A DNA stretch of 8,135 nucleotides from JANLSE01 sp031362265 (GTDB lineage Bacteria; Chloroflexota; Chloroflexia; Chloroflexales; Roseiflexaceae). The position numbers and the translations under genes were made by a program. Each line of letters starts with the position of its first letter. Positions within the stretch are counted from its first letter, which is position 1. Below, piece after piece: positions 6,238-8,135 of this stretch. The notes below the pieces were generated by a model. That model ran no database searches. It was not told where the DNA came from and saw only the letters and a program-made list of their open reading frames with translations. The stretch is taken from NCBI GenBank assembly GCA_031362265.1, contig JANLSE010000732.1:1-8135 (forward strand), written 5' to 3'.

Positions 6238-7449
6238 TCACATGGACGCCACGCGCTGTACATTCGCATGAACGATTTGGGTAAGGAATGTGTCGAGTTG
6301 ATCGCTAATAACGCGCCAATCGTAGTACTGTTCGACGGTTCTACGCCCGTTTTGGCTCAAGCGTGCACGTAGGACCGGATCGCGAAGAACCTGGACAATT
6401 GCATCTGCCAGGGCTTGCGGCGCATCTGCAATAAGAATATCGTGCCCAGAGGTGACACGTAGTCCCGTTGCACCCCGTGTGGTCGCGACAACCGGTGTAC
6501 CCAACGCCATCGACTCGGGAACCTTAATGCGGGTACCTCCGCCAATACGTTCAGGCACTACGCTTAGCCAGCTCTGCGCCACAAGTGGCCGAATATCGCT
6601 TTGGTGTCCAGTGTAAATGACCGCACTATTGGTGGGAAGCTGATCCACTGCAACGCCATCAAGCCTGCCAGCTATCTTGAGTGTCACCGCTGGCATAACT
6701 TGTTGTACTAATGGAAACACCTCACGTAAGAAGAATTGCATCGCATCAAAATTGACATAGTAGGTTAGTGCACCTGTATAGACAATAGTGTTCGCTTGAG
6801 GAGCGCCAAAATCACCACTGAATCGTTCAATATCAGCGCCATTTGGGGAAACGGCAACTGGCCCAAAGCCAGGTAGAATCGCCTCGATCGGGGCTAGTTC
6901 TGGCTCCGAAACTACAGTTGCCCCCTGATACTGACACAAGATTCCTGCCATATAGCGGCGCCACTTTTCCCACATGAGGCGTTTACGCAAACGCCGTAAG
7001 GGCTGGCTCTCGCGCAGATACTGATCGCGGAAAATACTGAGTTCTACTTCTTCAAGGACACGTGGCACGCCTGGAACCGCCAACGCGTATGGTGCCATAT
7101 CAAACTGTGATGCCAATACCAGATCGAAATTTGTCTGACGGCCAACCTCCGCAACTGTATTTGCAAAGGTAGGGTTATACACCTCGTCCACTGAGCGCGG
7201 GCGCGGGCTGAGCAAACGCAACAGCGCACTGAGGCGTTTCGGCTCAAAATGTTGATATGGCAATACACGCACACTTGCGCAGAACTGTTCCATCCCAGCA
7301 ATACGCTCTGGTGTGATCGTGTCGTTTGCATACGAAATCAGATGCACCTCATGATTGCGTGCAAGACCCTTCATAATGTTATAGATCCGAATCTTGGAGC
7401 CATTGTCGGCTGGATACGGATACCAAAGTGAGAGGAATAAGATACGCAC
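6238..7449 (-). CDS. GT4-like glycosyltransferase (GT-B fold)
   Basis: This protein has 403 residues when started at the GTG whose complement is 7447-7449. It would move a sugar from a nucleotide donor to a growing surface glycan at the inner face of the membrane. The N-terminal domain opens with VRILFLSLWYPYPADNGSKIR, where the short strand and the DNGSK loop (15-19) are typical of GT4 enzymes. The interdomain region has SPNGAD at 201-206. The donor domain has VYTGALTY at 223-230, RIGGGTRIKVPESMALGTPVV at 301-321 with the usual Glu312, and ATTRGATGL at 322-330. The open frame continues upstream to 7749 (503 residues), but that extension reads through tandem repeats and 164 nt of the epimerase gene, so it is rejected. 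GGAGG precedes the GTG by 4 nt. The gene lies 95 nt before the toroid gene with no terminator seen between. Donor and acceptor sugars are unknown. Confidence 0.92.
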   Translation of the reverse strand: MRILFLSLWYPYPADNGSKIRIYNIMKGLARNHEVHLISYANDTITPERIAGMEQFCASVRVLPYQHFEPKRLSALLRLLSPRPRSVDEVYNPTFANTVAEVGRQTNFDLVLASQFDMAPYALAVPGVPRVLEEVELSIFRDQYLRESQPLRRLRKRLMWEKWRRYMAGILCQYQGATVVSEPELAPIEAILPGFGPVAVSPNGADIERFSGDFGAPQANTIVYTGALTYYVNFDAMQFFLREVFPLVQQVMPAVTLKIAGRLDGVAVDQLPTNSAVIYTGHQSDIRPLVAQSWLSVVPERIGGGTRIKVPESMALGTPVVATTRGATGLRVTSGHDILIADAPQALADAIVQVLRDPVLRARLSQNGRRTVEQYYDWRVISDQLDTFLTQIVHANVQRVASM

Positions 7450-7453
7450 ACGA

Positions 7454-7458
7454 CCTCC
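7454..7458 (-). promoter_or_regulatory. Ribosome binding site deciding the glycosyltransferase GTG start
   Basis: GGAGG on the minus strand lies 4 nt before the GTG at 7449. The first codons after it match the normal N-terminus of GT4 enzymes, and no ATG is available nearby in frame. The spacing is on the short side. Confidence 0.6.
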
Positions 7459-7469
7459 ACGGAGCCGAA

Positions 7470-7593
7470 AACTGCGGAACTGCGGAACCGCAGAACAAGC
7501 GAACAAGCGAACCCTTTGCGTCTTTGCGTCTTTGCGTCTTTGCGTTTCTGCGCTCTTGCGTTCCTGCGCTCTACGCTTTTGCGCTTTACGCTC
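7470..7593. repeat. Degenerate octamer tandem repeat array filling the gap between epimerase and glycosyltransferase genes
   Basis: On the plus strand two linked blocks share an 8-nt period. The first has AACTGCGG at 7470 and 7478, AACCGCAG at 7486, AACAAGCG at 7494 and 7502, then AACCCTTT at 7510. The second has CTTTGCGT four times without error (7514-7545), followed by diverged units TTCTGCGC, TCTTGCGT, TCCTGCGC, TCTACGCT, TTTGCGCT and TTACGCTC. That is about 15 units over 124 nt in one continuous phase. The array runs through the epimerase stop codon (complement 7586-7588) and two codons into it. Because 8 is not a multiple of 3, it is not a protein repeat. Similar short GC/T-rich intergenic tandem repeats occur in several bacterial groups; I recall this type but cannot confirm a match. 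Confidence 0.85.
7480..7493. repeat. Inverted repeat inside the octamer array
   Basis: CTGCGG (7480-7485) and CCGCAG (7488-7493) are perfect 6-nt complements with only AA between. The other CTGCGG copy at 7472-7477 can pair with the same CCGCAG over a 10-nt loop. In the leftward transcript that second pairing is followed by TTTTCGG, so a weak hairpin ahead of the glycosyltransferase ribosome binding site is possible. Confidence 0.4.
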
Positions 7594-8135
7594 GTAACAG
7601 TGCCTCAACGATTCGGCGGCTTGCATGTCCATCGCCATACGGATTAGGTACGGCTGCCATTTGCAAATAGATCTGTCGATCTTCCAAAAGTTGGATCGTT
7701 TGATCGACAATGCGCGTTGTGTTCGTACCAACCAGACGTGCGGCACCAAGCGTCACAACCTCCTGGCGCTCAGTAATATCGCGCAAAATCAGCACTGGCT
7801 TATTGAGACTTGGCGCTTCCTCCTGGATTCCACCCGAATCGGTGAGCACAAGATCGGCCTGGTTGAGAAGTTGTACCATGGTTGCATAATCGACGGGGTC
7901 AATCAGGGTGATATTGGGGATGTCGCTCAACAGTTCATAGGCTGGGCCACGTACATTGGGGTTATAGTGAACAGGATAGACGATCTCGACCGTTGTTGGA
8001 TAGCGCATTGCAATCTGGCGCAATGCCGCGCAGATCTGAGCAAATGGCTCACCAAAATTCTCGAGCCGAGGTGCAGTAACGAGGATCATCCGCCGCCCAG
8101 TCCGGGGAGCCAAACGGTCGTCGAGCGGGCGCTGG
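7586..8135 (-). CDS. wecB: UDP-N-acetylglucosamine 2-epimerase (non-hydrolysing), C-terminal fragment
   Basis: The last 182 codons are visible; the gene enters from the right edge, and no true start lies inside the window. The product interconverts UDP-GlcNAc and UDP-ManNAc in the cytoplasm, supplying ManNAc-type sugars for surface polysaccharide. Motifs in fragment numbering are ILVTAPRLENFGEP at 17-30, YPVHYNPNVR at 53-62, the UDP-binding LTDSGGIQEEAPS at 97-109, LRDITERQE at 117-125, LVGTN and the C-terminal NPYGDGHAS at 164-172. These define the WecB/MnaA/CapP-type family with GT-B fold. Two positions depart from the usual family pattern: Pro22 where HRxEN normally has His, and Gln124 where TERPE has Pro. 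The first could affect catalysis. The stop TAA lies within an octamer repeat array, so the last codons may have been reshaped by it. The glycosyltransferase gene follows after 136 nt. Confidence 0.92.
   Translation of the reverse strand, partial: QRPLDDRLAPRTGRRMILVTAPRLENFGEPFAQICAALRQIAMRYPTTVEIVYPVHYNPNVRGPAYELLSDIPNITLIDPVDYATMVQLLNQADLVLTDSGGIQEEAPSLNKPVLILRDITERQEVVTLGAARLVGTNTTRIVDQTIQLLEDRQIYLQMAAVPNPYGDGHASRRIVEALLRA

Noticed and set aside
7470..7593. CRISPR array
   Set aside because: The units are contiguous octamers with no unique spacers and no cas genes nearby.
7394..7670. Plus-strand Leu/Cys/Arg-rich small frames over the repeat array
   Set aside because: They arise from translating octamer repeats in shifting frames and overlap real genes on the opposite strand.
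7450..7749. N-terminal extension of the glycosyltransferase frame to 503 residues
   Set aside because: It overlaps 164 nt of the epimerase gene on the same strand and reads through octamer repeats. The GT4-type N-terminus begins exactly at the GTG at 7449, which has GGAGG upstream.
8069..8113. Start of the epimerase at the TTG whose complement is 8111-8113
   Set aside because: The reading frame stays open to the window edge and the visible part is only the C-terminal half of the family, so the TTG is internal and the gene is 5'-truncated.

Overview
This is a bacterial chromosomal window of moderate GC content with Shine-Dalgarno-led genes. It holds seven protein genes (two cut by the window edges) in two gene blocks that converge near 3.5 kb. 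The gene mix (M20-type amidohydrolase, DEAD-box helicase with a DbpA-type C-terminal domain, polysaccharide genes, octamer tandem repeats) suggests an environmental, possibly filamentous, lineage such as Chloroflexota. That placement is a guess from overall feel, not from any marker gene. No rRNA, tRNA, CRISPR array, insertion sequence or phage gene is visible.

Left end (1-1541): the first 39 codons of a response-regulator receiver protein run leftward out of the window. A divergent spacer of about 170 bp separates it from a rightward zinc-dependent M20-family amidohydrolase of the N-carbamoyl-L-amino-acid hydrolase/allantoate amidohydrolase class. The spacer carries a plausible leftward promoter with a perfect 8-bp inverted repeat across its predicted start point.

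Middle (1542-3587): a DEAD-box RNA helicase of the DeaD/CsdA type, with all canonical motifs, an Arg/Asp-rich linker and a C-terminal RNA-binding domain. Between its extended -10 promoter and its likely start codon is a textbook terminator hairpin (8-bp GC-rich stem plus a T run). This looks like transcription attenuation and also argues for a start at 1693 rather than 1669. A hairpin with T-rich flanks on both sides separates the helicase from the convergent genes.

Right side (3588-8135, all leftward): transcription would run from UDP-GlcNAc 2-epimerase (partial, 5' end outside) to a GT4-like glycosyltransferase, a six-hairpin (alpha/alpha) toroid protein, and an FAD-dependent oxidoreductase. 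The first two indicate a cell-surface or exopolysaccharide locus: the epimerase would supply UDP-ManNAc and the glycosyltransferase would use an activated sugar. The last two are 5 bp apart, probably translationally coupled, and of unknown function; they are the best candidates here for an undescribed two-protein activity. The gap between epimerase and glycosyltransferase is filled by about 124 bp of sequence with 8-bp periodicity that runs through the epimerase stop codon. The epimerase fragment has Pro where its family normally has a conserved His.
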